Below, piece by piece: positions 26,801-41,800 of a stretch of DNA of 64,000 nucleotides. The translations under genes and the position numbers were made by a program. Source of the stretch: Mimachlamys varia (Eukaryota > Mollusca > Bivalvia > Pectinida > Pectinidae); the NCBI GenBank assembly GCA_947623455.1, contig OX392543.1, positions 15,870,757 through 15,934,756 on the forward strand, in the 5' to 3' direction. The notes beneath the pieces are model-generated. The model saw only the letters and a program-made list of their open reading frames with translations. It ran no database searches and was not told the DNA's origin. Each line of letters opens with the position of its first letter. The first letter of the stretch is position 1.

Positions 26801-29800
26801 ACCATTATCTGTAAATCTCCCCTGTTTCGTACTGCTAAAACGATTAACAATTATCTCCCCTGTTTCGTACTCTTAATATCATTATCTGTTATCTCCCCTG
26901 TTTCGTACTGGTAGTGCAAGTATTTGTTGTCTCCTTTGTTTCGTATAATTAAAGCGATTAACAGTTATCTCCCCTGTTTCGCACTGGTAATTCCAATACC
27001 TGTTATATCCCCTGTTTCGTTGTTGTAATGCCATCAACAGTAATATCAACTTAATACATTTTCTGACAGTCATGAGACAGGTTTCAATAGATACAAACCA
27101 CTTTTATTGGCTCAAATGTTAAATACATTTGACCTCGACTTAAAGCTCTGGAACACAGAAAGCGATCTCCTCGAGTTTTTACATTTGATATACAAATATG
27201 AATCTGTACTTTAATATCTTATCACAGACTTCATATGTGTGTCTGCATTTACAGACCATGAAAAGTCACTGTATCGGATAAACATTTACGAACACTACGA
27301 CCTTTAACCCCAGGGTCATTGACTCTGCTCGTTGTTGGTGTGTCGATGTGTCGCATACAAACAAAATGGTGCCTTCGTTCAATATAGAAATTGTGAAGCA
27401 ATAGAAAAGAAAAACCACAACTTTTCGTAGTTCTATGATAAGAAATATAAGAATGTTATAATATATTGAAAATATATTCAACATTCGAATATTTATTATA
27501 TAATAGAAGAAGTACAATATATAATACATTATTTAGTTGGATGATTGTTATTGGATCCATCGAAGAAGTGAATCACTTTAAGGAAATGTTTAATAAAAGT
27601 TTTGAATTTAATTTCAAGACGGTCGAACTTTTTCATAAATGCATCCATAAAACTTATCATTTCTGCTCTACATGTACTAGATCAATAGAAATTGAAACAG
27701 TTTAAAGTTGAGTTCTAGATACCTAAAATCATGACATTAGGCTTCAGATGTCTATGTCTACTTAAAGCAGTAATCATCGATTTTGTATTCTAATCGTTGA
27801 AATTATATCCTGAGGTTTAAGATCTCTACATGTATATTTTCGTGAATGATGGATCATCGATTTTTTTTCTAGTCATCCGTGCTGTCTGATCTGTTTTAAA
27901 TTCAGCAACGTTATTGTTCTTATGCTGTCTGAGTTTGACCTCGTGTCATAAAAGTCGCACAATGCGGGACCAGAACATTTGACGGACATATTCAGCTTCT
28001 TCAAAACTGGGGTTGTTCATATGTATATATTTATGTCAATATTATCTCAATATGTTAACAGTTAATCACTATATTCACGACTAAATTGAAAAGTTTATTT
28101 TTGCGATGGCTGAATTTGCGTTAATTATTGTCATGTTCATACTGTTTCTTTTCAAGGAAAATGCATTTTCATGTTAAACTGACTTTGAAAGTGATGCAGC
28201 CATAAAGTATAATTAAACATATAAGATGAAGAAAACAATTGGATTCCGATTGTTATATAAACGCATGAATACACAAATGAGCAGATATAAGTCATGTGGC
28301 ATAGGGCAAGTAATTAATAGAAGAGATATTTAACTGAAATCGCGATACTTTATGAAGGACTTAGACATCAACATTTACTGAAAGCTTGCAACGTTGTTCC
28401 AAAACCGATGAAGTATTTGAATGAACAGATCAAAACAATAATAGAAAATGAAACAAAACAATTATTCGAGCTTTTCGCTTTAAAATCCAATCATGTGCTG
28501 TAAAAAATATTAAACTACTGAAATAGGCTGTAAAACGTTTTATGAAACAAAACGGACTGGAATGATTAATCAATGAATTTTTGAGAAGGGCGACTGATTT
28601 AAATCTGCACAAGCATCTCTTCACCAATAAACAATGAAAAACGCACTCGAAAGTGAAAGTTTGTCGTTGTGATTACTTTCAATCAATGACAATTCGAAGG
28701 ACGGAACAAAGTTAACCTGAGTGAAACTTCACAATAATCCAGTCTGACTGTATAGTTTAACCGAATATCGTTTCATTATAAAGTATTACTTCAGCTTTGC
28801 AAATGATTTTATATCGATTTATATAAATCCATTCAATTAGCATGTCAGTTGATATACTGATCCTCACTTCGACGAACGCAGCAAATTAAATTTATTCAAA
28901 ACGATCTCTTGTATGCTTTTAAATCTATATCGTTAAAGAAATTATCCTTGGAATTTTCATAAAACCTTAAAATCAATCAAAATTCTTTTCAAATTGAGAT
29001 TTTTAAGGAATTCTAAATCACAATATGGCCCAATCTCAGACACTTTGGAGCCTTGATTTCATACTATACATAAATAATGTTCATTTCAGTACAACATATT
29101 CCCAACGTCAAAATGGTTGTTCGCCAAGCCTCATTTGTTGCACTAAGCAAAGACTTTGTACAGACTGGTCGTCGCTGTTTGAATTAAAAGTCGACATGAC
29201 GTGTAAAAGACGCGTACTGTTTGCAAGGATTGAATGTCAGGACCCGGCAAAAGAAAAATTTATTGCTATGTAAAGAATATACAACGCTTATCAAACCATT
29301 CTTTGACGTATATCGATTCCACTGTCATAAATCTTTCTTTGCACGAGCGTATTACATAAGACAAGACTTGTGTGCAAAAAGACATAATTCATGTAGAACG
29401 CCATTATCGGATATAACATAAACTTTTATCCTTTTAATACATGTAAAATTTTAAAAAAAAATGTCTCAAACAAGGACATAATCTAAAAAAAATCTGAAAG
29501 CCAACATTATCATCTTTAAGTTCATCAAAATTCTGAAATTACTTAAGCGCTAAAACTTTAGTTTCCCAACTTAAGGAATCTATTTATCAAGATTTGATAA
29601 TGCATTGTTGGTTTGTGTCGCCATTATTAGTATATTTATCAGAATGTGATCATGTAAGCGACCAAAAGCAAGGTTTTACCGCCAAAACTACATAGACATA
29701 AGTTTCTTAAATATTTTGTTTGTTAACATTGAGATTGTGTCTTGTTGTTGTAGCTGAATCCCAAATAAAATAATATACCAGCTGTTTGTACGGCGCATAT

Positions 29801-32800
29801 ATGCCTTTTCAACTTGGACACCAGTAGTAATATACTATATCATCAGTATCTTTACTGTCATATTAGATCCAAACATTATTTGAGATTCACATGTGGATCC
29901 GATTCACAAGGTAATTAGTTTGCTGAGATGTAATCCACACATATCGTATAAGTCACCGTCCAATATAAGGTGGTCCGCGATGTAACCAGCCTGTTACATA
30001 CCATCGGTTTGGTACGTTGGCTCATTTGTGTCATTTCGATGATATTTAATAGCTCTTAGTCCTATCGTTCTTTCGCAGCGAAAGGTAATAATTAAGAATG
30101 ATTAATTATCGTCCTGTCGTTTTATCGCCACGGAAAGGACGACATTTCCTTCTTTCTTAAATATCGTCCTTTTGCGTTAAATGAATCATATATCAAACAA
30201 CATCTCGTTGTGCAACCTCTATTTATCTGACACCAGCAGAGATTCTAGTATGATGCCTAACTGAACAGCTAGGTATGTTATTACTGGTAAAACATCGTCA
30301 GTCGGGACATCCCTATTTAAGTCGTGTATTTCAGTCGTGTTTGGGGATATGTAATTGACTAATCATATAAGGCCTCTGGAACAGTGTATACATCGAAGAA
30401 TAGCAAAGTGACTACTTCATTAGCAATCCCTTGTTATACTTTAGATAATTCAAACGCACATTCCCTGTTTTTGTTTTTAAGAAAAAAAAAATAAAACAAA
30501 ATATAAAATAAAACAATTGTTCGAACATTTTGCAATATGGGGCAAGAGAAGCGAGACAGTATGCGGTCTCAGTTCAGTAAATGTAAGCTACTAATGTCCT
30601 TTACATTCGCATATCAATTCATTTCATTGGCTTTGATTTCATTTTCACGGCGTAAAGAAATCCCAGTGGATATACAATCTGACAGTACGAATCAAATTAT
30701 CATGATACATGATAAACAGTTTTAACACTCTACAATCAAAGATAAATCGTTATTCTTTAATCTTTCGGGAAGAGTTTGCAAAACAATTTCATTTTTCTCT
30801 CTTCCTTGCTTAATAGCAAATACACATTTTACGGAAAATACTTGAATATAGGTATCAAATGTCAAATATATGACATAGAGTCAATGATCTTTAGTCCCAC
30901 GGAGAGTTGGTAGCTCAACGTAGACAGATCAATTTCGACCTGTTATGGCGAAAAGAGTTTAGAATAAATTGAAAAAGATGTACGAGTTCATGTATTTTTT
31001 TCCAGGAATATTCCTCCGACAATTCACTGGGATGATTTAAATAATTGTTAGAAGTGTCAAATAACCAATCTTGCCGTTGATATTGCATTATCGAATTATA
31101 TTATTTAATTTTTCTTTTGTCTCTCAAATAAATCGAAGTTCAGTTTTAATCTTGTTGATTGTTGATGCTGGTAAGACAAACGTACAAAAAATATATAAAT
31201 GGTTTATTTCAATGTACTTTCCTTGAAATGCCATTATGTTCTACATTAAGCAACTGTAGTGGCTTCTGTCCTTCGGTCAAGACATACCAGAGTCTCTAAC
31301 AATGGTAGTTACTAATTGCTGCTTGATGCTCAGCAGTATGGTATGGACCGACTGGTTCGCCCATTCTCAGTATAATGTGACCGGGTGGGGAGTTCTACTT
31401 GAGGCCTTCGGCAGTATGCTTCAGTGTAGTAGCACTTTATATCGGCAAAAGATCTGGACTATCGCAAGAAGTCCTACCCGAACATACTACAGTCTCCCAA
31501 ATATGCACGCTCTCAACACACACACATTGCATACACTGGGACGCCGTCCTTTAATGACCTTGGCTGTTAATAGGACGAAAACACTTCAGAGTCTTAGAAG
31601 GACGAAACAACTGTACAATTCAGTTCAATTCATGTTTTCGGTATACAGTATCTATTACTAAATTTAAAAGGTGCAGCATATGTGTGTGTGTTACGTCATC
31701 TTTAATCATGTTTTGGGATAGGTTTTGTGTCTACAGTATTCTTTGACCAATCTACGATAAATAATATCAAAATATCGTTATGTTGTGGGCGGAAAAAATA
31801 ATCCAAAATATCTCATTTGTATGCCTATATGCATCATTTTGGTATAGTGGATTAGCTGTTGAACACTACTCCTGAAAACCGTCAGTTCGACACTTGCAAT
31901 GGGCAGATTTTTTACGGCTTAATATCTTTTATATAAATATAACTTAAATAATAACGATACAGTATATTCTATGTGTGTAAGCCTTTGTGTGTATATCTAG
32001 CATCACTGAAGTGTCCTAGGAGGACGAAACAGCTGTATGATGCAGTTTAATTCAATTTTTATGCATAATGTATTTATTACTAAATTTAAGAGGTGCAGCA
32101 TATGTGTGTGTGTGTGTGTTGTCGATGAAGCAGAAGACGCTTGCTCTTCCGGAACACCTGGTCTTATTCTCTTGTACTTTTGCAAGGGTCTCCATGTGGA
32201 TCTTTCCTTTGTTCATATTTTGTCCCTGGTTAAATCGATTTTGGATTATGATTATGTTAACGCTTCGGTATGCTCTTATTTATTTTTACGTCATCTTAAG
32301 GCTTATTAGTTATGTATTATAAACACATGTTCTGATATGCTCCTTTACGATATATTTTACAGGCGTTACTCTACACACACGATCGTGTGGCTGCAGGCGA
32401 ATTTGACCCGGTTGTTGACCAGGAGACATATGACGTAGCTACGAATGAGAAGACCCTGAAGATCGTCCATCTGGTAAAGAGTGACGAACCATTGGTCAGT
32501 TGATTTTTGAAACCCCTCCCCTAGCCCCCCCCCTCCCCCAGCCCCCTTCCCCCGTCGAAATACATTACCCATTGGTTTTCAAATGTTATAAATAACCTCA
32601 CAATTAGAAGAAATTTAAAATGTTTGTAATTCTTAATTCTTTGAAAGGACGGACTGTTTTCGACATAATCACAGGTTTGTATAACAAAACAAATGCTGCA
32701 AATGACACAATTTTCTAACAAATGTAAAATGTTTATAGAAGCAGATCCCCATAATTTTGTTCCGTGGTGTTGTATCGGGGGTTAGGACAACTCTTGAATT

Positions 32801-35800
32801 CCCCTTCCCATATCTATAGTAACATTTACATTTATAAATGTGGGGGGAGGGGATTCAAACGAAAAAGGTTGAAGCATGTTACTAGGTTTATAGAAAATTT
32901 GAAATATGTTCAGGTGTGTTCCTTTGTTAAGGAACTTCAGATGAAATAAGTATATTTATGTTTCCTTCAAAGATATTTAAGATGAAATAAGATCATGCAT
33001 GTTCTTTTCACTAGTTATTTTAGGTCTATTAAGTGCATTTATGCTGTCATTATAGAATGTTTTAGATAAAACAGATTTAAGTATATATGTAACCCTCAAA
33101 GGGTATTTCAGGTGAAAAACAGAAATGTTTTATTTACATGTAAGTTTCCTTCATAAGGTCCATGAGTACAATGCTTCTATCGTGTATTTTATATGTGAGA
33201 TAAGCTCAAATAAGTTTCCTTTATCGGCTATTATAAATTATCAAAATTCAAATAAATTAACCATATAGGATATATTTGATGTTATAAAAATACACTTAAT
33301 ATATGAAATGGCTTAAAGCAAACTTTTATTACGTTATTTTATAAAATCTTTGACTTTATTTCTGGGCAGGTCATCCAACTTCCAAACATCAATCTTAATT
33401 TTGTTATCGGAATTCAGCGTTTCGGAATGCTACAGATTGATCATCAGGGACATTAAATTTATTACACGAAAGCAAAGCGCTGTCAACTAGTCTCAACAAG
33501 ACTGCAGTATAAATACATTATAGCATGTTGTCTTCATATAAACCAGCCGCCATTTCCCCTGGAGCGACTTCAATGGCTTTTGCAGATGCTCATTCCATGC
33601 TATTGTCAAGGGTGAAAAAAAAGCAAAGCCGTTTTAGGAGGTCGTAAATTCTGACATTTTACCAGGCACAAAGTGGTCGTAACGGATACTAAAACCGATT
33701 ACGAAACACTTTTTTTTATCTGAATGACCTCATGTTCGTATTTTTATTTCAGAATATTGATCATTTCAGCACACAATTTTTTTTTCATTCCTCCGAAATT
33801 TTGCTTGATAAAAAACCAGAAGGTTAAACATTATAAAGTATCAGGACTTCACAGAGTTAACTGGCAAATGTAAGAGGGATGCTGATGTATACGACATATA
33901 AAGATAATCAGAAATAACAATTTGTATATGCCGTTAGACTAGATATTGTTGTATTTATTGATATACTTTTTCCCAGGGGGTTACAATCCAGATGAAAGAA
34001 GAAACAGGCGCCATAGAAATAGCCAGAATAATGCACGGAGGAGCTGCTCATAGAAGTGGTAAGTTGATCTTAATCTTCGCTTTCAGTAAACACATGGTAG
34101 TCCTTTAATTAGTTGATTTGATTGGTTCAAAACATCCGAGGTTTGGAAATTGTGAATGACATAATGCATAGCAAACAATTACAAGATATTCATTGACTCA
34201 GATCTGAGCCCGTACTCAATAAACCGTTCTAATGCTCAAGCATGGATTCTGTGCTTAAGCCAGCTTTCTTGAAACTCAAATGAATCATGTTGAAGAGTCA
34301 AAAAGTCATTGTAAATGTTGAAATCAGCTTTTGACTTCGGGTCTCTTCAATATTTTTACCAAAACTTTACAAAATTTAGATTGTTTAAATAATATATAGC
34401 CAGAACAAGAAATAAGGCTTCAGCACAAAATCCATGCTTGAGCATGAGAACGGTTTCATGAATACGGGCCCAGATACTGAGTTCAATACAATATGATAAA
34501 ATATCGGTTTCGTTAGTGCTGTGAATTATCGTTTTCATACACAAACTAGAAGGTCGCTGATGCGTTTGTCAATGCGGAATAGTAATTTTCGTCCTCGTCT
34601 TCTGTTCAGAGGAAATAAAAAAGACCGTTATGTTCTTATTCATTATGTTCAATCGAACATAATGCATTTATCATATAAAACTCAACAACTGTAAAAATGG
34701 GAGTTGCCTTCTACGGTCAAACACTTTTATTCGATCATCTCTCTACATTAAAATTCGACAACGCGTGTCTCCCTCCTTTTCGAATATCCACCATGCACAG
34801 CAATTGGATTAACATGAAACAATTGATTTTTACTTTCAATTATTGATTTATTTTATTTTATTTTTAAATCAATAAATCAAGTGTACGCTATGACCTCAAA
34901 GACTCGAATGTCTATACCTTACTCATCTGTACCCTTTATTAACTCCTTTAGCACGTGCATATTATCTCCACAAGAGACCTACACACTGTCATTACCTGTA
35001 CACCGATTGGCGACTACTAACCTGTGACCCACAAGACACACCCCTAACTTCTCTCAACCACGTGCTACTGTTTACAAAACAGTGTTTCCATAACACTGGG
35101 TACAAAAATGCCTAATGACCTCTATGTTTTCTGTTGATATCATTTGACCCAATATTTCAAAATGTTAATTATTATTTCCCATTTTTCCAGCTTTGAAATG
35201 TAATCTTCCCGTTTATCTAATTCTTATGAAAACTGTAGAGGAATTATTTTCCTGCTAAATTTTTAAACCTTTTTTTCTTCAAAATATGCCCATTGACCTC
35301 CCAAAATTTCAGCTTATTTCAGATGTAATATAACATTGATAAAATAAATAAGTCTCCAAAAGCATTTATTACACAAATCCTCACGTGCCAGTTTCTCCAA
35401 TGTCAAATGGAAGGGATACCTATGATGAGTCGACAACGGAAGTCTTCTGAAACCAAACAAGTGATGCTTTAACATGATAATGAAAACTGCCTAACTTGAC
35501 GAGTGTGATGAAGTAGACTTTGAAACCTAACACGATGTATACACTACGGTGAAGTTAATATATACAACGGAATGTGGAGTGCACTAGAGCAAGAGAGAAA
35601 GACACGATGTTGTATAGCAAACAACATATCTAACAAAATTTGATTGTAAATAAATCGGGTGTGGATATAACTGGATATTGTCGTATACAAGTATTCACAA
35701 TGCATTAAACATAGAACAGAACGAGGACGCACGAGATGAACATCAATGGCCTAATTCAATGTCGATAAATAATATAGATATAGGTATAGAATTGTATCAC

Positions 35801-38800
35801 GAACAACTGGTATAACAAGACTTTCATGTATAACACAACAAGGTCATATGAAATGAAATAGGGAGTGTAGTGGAGCAGAACGATGAAATGCGATGATTTA
35901 TTACCGTACCGGTATGATTTATCTACCGTTCGAGCTTAATGTGCTGTCTACGGGAAGGAACACTTTCGGTTTTATGGAGGATCGATGTATTTCGTGAATG
36001 TCGTTGAGACATATACTTCATTTTGGAGTGCAAATGAAGCAACCTTCGGGGCTTTTGCTATACATCAACATACATACTTGGATAAATACATATTGCCATA
36101 CCAGAGGATAAATAATTGAGTTTTGCATGCGCTGTACACATTTATTTCGTCGCCCTTATATACTTGATTGTTTCCTATTATCAAGATGATAGCAAATGTA
36201 AAAGAAATCGTTATTTACTCCGTATTGCAGTTGGTGTGTGAAGAGGTTTGTTTTCGAGCGTTTATGTAAAAATTATTATAAAGCAATACTTTCAGCCACT
36301 GAAGTGGCAATAAAGAAATCCTCCTGTAGGCATAACAAAATAATACCCAAGTGTGCAGATATGACAAAATAAATATCAGTCATCAAGGTTTTTTTACAGG
36401 AACAACACAGACCTTAATAGTGTATTATTTCCATATGGGCAAGGATGATGACATTTCCTGAGACTAGATATATATATAAGTTTAAACATGGTACTGATTA
36501 AGAAGCACTTTCACTCGCATCTGCCCTTTAGCAGAAATAATAATTATTTTGATTGATCAATTCACACTACCACATGAAGAACTTGCAGAAGCAAGTGAAT
36601 GTACTAGTGAAGTTGCGTCTGGTTTGTTTGTCGCCTTCGACGGATGTCGGAAAGACAGCACATAGACATTGAGTTTCCGACGACGACGGCGGCGGCGTCG
36701 TCGTCAACAATGTTCAAGTTTTGCGTTCAGATCTATTTTTGACAAATCTGGCCCAACACAAGCTCAATCAATGATATAGCATGGGAAGTAAAGCCTACTG
36801 CACTAAAATATTTCTTTAAGTCCTGTATTCCTTGGGAAGAAATATCACATTTCCGGAATTAAAAAACAAATAACGTTAAGGTTTTGCGTTTAGCATAAGG
36901 GTCGTTCCTGGCAGAGTATAATTACTAGAGCACAACAAATCAAGTTATATGATCATCGTAGGATGTTAACCTGAATACATTCACTCTTTACTAGTATTTC
37001 AATACACTGGTCTGCATGAAGAACTTGCAGAAACAAGCGAATGTACTAGTGAAGTTGCGTTTGGTTTGTGTGTCGCCTTCGACGGATGTCGGAAAGGCGG
37101 CACATAGACGTTGCTTTTCCGACAACGACGGCGGCGGCGTCAACAATGTTCAAGTTTTGCGTTCAGATCTATTTTTGACAAAGCAAGCCCAACACAACCT
37201 CAATCAATGATTTGGCATTGGTAGTAGAGCCTACTGTACTAAATATCTTTCTGTAAGTCCTGCATTCCTTTTGGAAGAAATATCACATTAACTCTTTACT
37301 AGTATTTCCGCATAAGAACTTGCAGAAGCAAGCGAATGTACAGTTGAAGTTGCGTTTGGTTTGTGTGTCGCCTTCGCCTTGAATTGACTCAATTTCGTCC
37401 TTGGCTAGTACAGTGCAATACTAGTTTTCACATGTGGTCTCAGCCACCGTTGTATCAATTTGCTTCAAAAGATGATGTAAACACAAATGCTGCACCTTTT
37501 AAATTTAGTAATATAGTATGCCGTTAAAAGGAATTAAACTGCATCATACAGCTGTTTCGTCCTTCTGGGATTCTTCATTGATTCTAGGAGCCAAAAGTGG
37601 GAATCGATTTTTTTCAAACTCATGGACCTTTGAAAATGTTGACTCTGGCATTGTGTATCAGACGTGTTGTCCCTACTGCTCCGTACATGAGAGAAATCAG
37701 AACTGACTAACGCGTAAACTTAAATTTAAGGTTGATGTAATTAGGTGCATGTCTGGCTGCAAAAGGCTTTTCTCTAAAGTCGGTTGTTTCTATGTCCATG
37801 TAAACTCGGTGTTATATAATACCCACTGAGAGTTATTGATAAATGTCATCAGCGTGGGCGTCTACTGTAAGTGAATGGATTCACTGCAACATTTATCAGA
37901 ATTAACCAATCTTGAACGCAATAAACTTGATGAGGGCAATGCCAGTCAAACAACGTCCAATTGATTTTTGTATCACGGCAAATCAATAACCCTTTCCCTG
38001 GCAATGTTCGCTTCCTCGGCAATCGGAATTGGGGAGATTAAAACAAAAGGTTAGCGATAGATTGCTCAAATGTGCAAACACTGATTTTCCAAACCTTTCA
38101 GATCTATTGCGATTTGTCTACAAAATCTGATGTGGAATCGATTTTGTTTTCATCAAAGCCTCATCATTTAACCTAGGACAATTTCGTTAAAAAACAACGG
38201 TATCAAATAGGATGCGTAAGCAAAATATCATGCATATTTAATATTTAACTACAATGACACACAAACGCGTCAAATGATAATGTGCCGATAGCTGCATGAA
38301 AGATAAAAATAAAAGTGTAAATTCATTCCGAAAGCTAACAAATATCTTTCTCATGAAATATCGAGTAAATCAACTTGTCAAATTAGTGCACCAACCAGCC
38401 GCCAGTTTCAATAATAATGTTCGCTGGTCGCAGTGGTAGGTGTACAAGGAAACAGTTTAAATGTCGAAGCTATGCTAGGTTTTATGTCAACTGGGTGTTA
38501 TGTCATTGAGACGGGAAATAAATGGTTTCTTTATACGACGTGATCAATTATAGAAGAGGTCAAGTGTTATATCTAACATGGTCACAGACAAACAAATGAC
38601 GTTAGTGTAAAGCTACAATATGAAAAGAAGTGCTCTAAATCAAAATAGTTCACATTAAAAGCAGAATCAAAGCAATAAACGATGAATGACAAAAACGTGT
38701 TGCCATGAAACTTTTATCGCAAGTGTTTTGTGCTTGTTATTCTAGAATTTTTTTTTTTTAATCAGGGAATAACGGAGCGTCAATAAAACTATACTTCAAA

Positions 38801-41800
38801 ATTAAAATCGATTAAATAAATGGCAAAATATGGACAACGGGAAGATTTCAACTGACTTGTTTGAAAAAGTGCAAGAGAACAAGACCAGGTGTCTGGAAGA
38901 GTAAACGTCTTCTGCTTCATTGACTACACCCGCAATGTAAATATATTTTACATCAACGTAAATGTCACGTCCTCAAAGTGAGAACTCAGGATTCAATCTG
39001 AAATCAAGTCGGCAGGATGATAACAGATTAACCTGAACTGTATATCAAATTGAAGGTTTTTGAACTACAAAAAGTTTTGCCATGAAACTTTTATCACAAG
39101 TGTTTTGTGCTTGTTATTCTAAAAAAAAAATCAGAGAATACTGTAAAGCATATTGAAGGTTTTTGAACACCTGTTAATTGAAACTGACTTCCGTTATCAA
39201 CACTGTAGGCAGGACTTCGCTGCTTGATTGAGATTTTCATATGGTACCAGAATACACAACGCTGCTTTATATCATGTCTCTTTAGGCAACACGTCATTCT
39301 GACTCTGAATGTTGCAAGGGCGACTGTCTCAAAATCAACAAACAAAAACAGTCGTTTTCTTGTACATATATAATTAATGTTTAAGTTTACTTCTAAATTC
39401 ATTAATCAAAGGAGTTTTACGCACCTGACCCTTCTGTTTCTACATTAGTTTAAAAATTTTGGATTCCCATCTTTGGCCCCTAGCATCACTGACGAGTCCC
39501 AGAAAGACGAAACAGTTGTATGATGAAGTTTAATTCGTTTTGTCGGCATACGGTATCTATTACTTAATTTAAAAGGTGCAATATGTGTATGTTACGTCCT
39601 CTTCCACATTTATGTAAGATTCTTCAAAAATTGAAGTAATGATATATTGAAGTTATGAAATGATTTAAATTTGTCTACCAGACTTCACAAATAGCACATT
39701 TAAAATGAAAGCATGTGCCTTTTCCTCAGTGTAACCAATCACCCCGTTTTTTAGTTCTTAAACATATTTAAAAGATAATGCTTAAAACTTAATATTGGTT
39801 TTAAATGCGTAAATGTCGACATTTTGTTACTGACTTGAACTAAATGATTAAATACGACAGCTGATCGTACTGACATTATCTGACTAGCATAAATAAATAT
39901 AAACAAATTCGAAACAAGGTCATTGACATCGAAATTTTGAACAAATCATTACCCTCATAACAAGAATTAGCAATTAAGCTAAACTAATTCCCGAAAGCCA
40001 CACGCAATGTCAATAAAACTCTTTGTTTAACCTTCAACCCGTATAAAGTGGTTTTTATGAAAGAAAAACAATCAAGTATTAGATCTTTTATTGCAGCATT
40101 AAATATTTCCGCATTCCAAATTACAAGGAAGTTCTGGATCCGTTCCAAGACATATTATGAATCCTATCATCCTTCAATATTGTAATATGCCGGCGGTCAC
40201 CCATCCAACTACTCGAACGGGTCCTCGGGTTATACCGCATGAATGGAAAAGCTAGTATTTTCCCTTCATATATCTAGTTGGACATTGCATTATTCCCTCG
40301 ATCCCCGAGAAGTCTCGTACCTAGAATTGGCCCGGGACTCCGTAGGTTCTTCTCTGTGTATCAATGCACCTCCCCAAACTACCGGGAACTGGCCCTAAAT
40401 GATCACACAGAGTCACTATGCTGCCACGAAATGTAACGTGAAGGCGGTCACCCATCCAACTACTGACCACGCTAACCGTTGCTTAACCACCTTGAGCGAG
40501 TCCCCGTGCTATACCACATTGATGGAAAAGCTAGGTCGCCATTTAGGTGGTATTTCTCTCTCATGTACCTAGCTGGACATTATTATACATTATTGTCATT
40601 TGTGTATATCTTTAAACTTTCGGTTTGTTAGTGTTGTTGTTTTCATAACAACCAAATAATAAATGCATACTGTGTGTGCACATTGTCGCTTAGCCAGCCT
40701 CCAAGCTGTTCGCAGTGTGACAATTTTCGCGCTTCAGTCATGCAGTTTAGGACTGTGTAGCTATGATACTTTTAGAGTTTGACTGATGTTAGATATATTC
40801 GCATGTGAATATATTCGCAAAAAATAAAAACCAGTAAAAAAAGCGAAACATTCCTCACCGCGAACAATTCCACTTTTATAGTACTATATAACACGCGGAA
40901 GGTATACCCTGATATATTTGAGTTTTAAGATTGAGACGAGTTTTAAATGAAGTATCTGATATGCGTAACCTTAACCAACATTTATTGAACTGGCAGATAC
41001 ATGTGGCATATCCATAACGCACATTGTCAGATCTGCTGTATTCCCAATATTTGTATTGATTTTATTCCAAACTGTGATCAGTCTAATCGCTTTCGTTGAT
41101 ACGTAAGGTGTCCCTTGTGTGTCTCCATGGTTTTCCGTTTATTTCATGAATTATCCATTCAATATTTTCCATTTGTATCTTATTTTTATGGTGCAAGAAG
41201 GCTTCCCATTAACTTAGTGGTAATTTGGACTGTATTCATAGAAGTACAGATGCATTCAAGACCACCGGACCATTATGTCTCCTTTGAGCTCCGACTTTGT
41301 GTCGAATTTACAAAATCTGTTTGGTTATATATGTACTTCATCAACGTACTTAATTTAGCGCAATCTAATTTTAGTGCATTGTCAGTTTTTGGCACATTTT
41401 CACAATGATAAATTCGCCCATTCGTGGTAATTACTATATAAGAAGAATATAAAAACTCGAATTAGCGCAATCATACTTTAGCGTAATACTTTCAGCTCGA
41501 AAAACGCTAAATTAAGATTACCGCGAAAAAATGTACGTTTACAGAATTTGTATTTATTTAAATATATATATGGTTGAATTAATTGTTTCTTTTTATGTTG
41601 CAGGTCTTATTCACGTCGGGGATGAAATTTTTGAAATAAACGGCGTTCATTTCCGAGGGAAGCATCCTGATGAAATGGCCCAAACCCTGGTAATTTTTTT
41701 TTTCAAAACAGAAGTTTGGAATGATATGTTATATTGTTGAAATAGGAATGACATTATTATATTTTATAACATGGTATAACATTTTTATTATTTAAAATGA

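Larger units (their letters stand above)
34059..41603 (+). other. MPP intron 6 (7.5 kb)
   Basis: Non-coding. Apart from the repeats listed separately (36571-37375, 37490-37585, 38795-38950, 39389-39605, 40185-40595, 40660-40890), the sequence is AT-rich without recognisable features. Confidence 0.6.

Noticed and set aside
40444..40500. A functional 5S rRNA gene
   Set aside because: Only the 3' half is recognisable, with many substitutions and a duplicate of even shorter extent.
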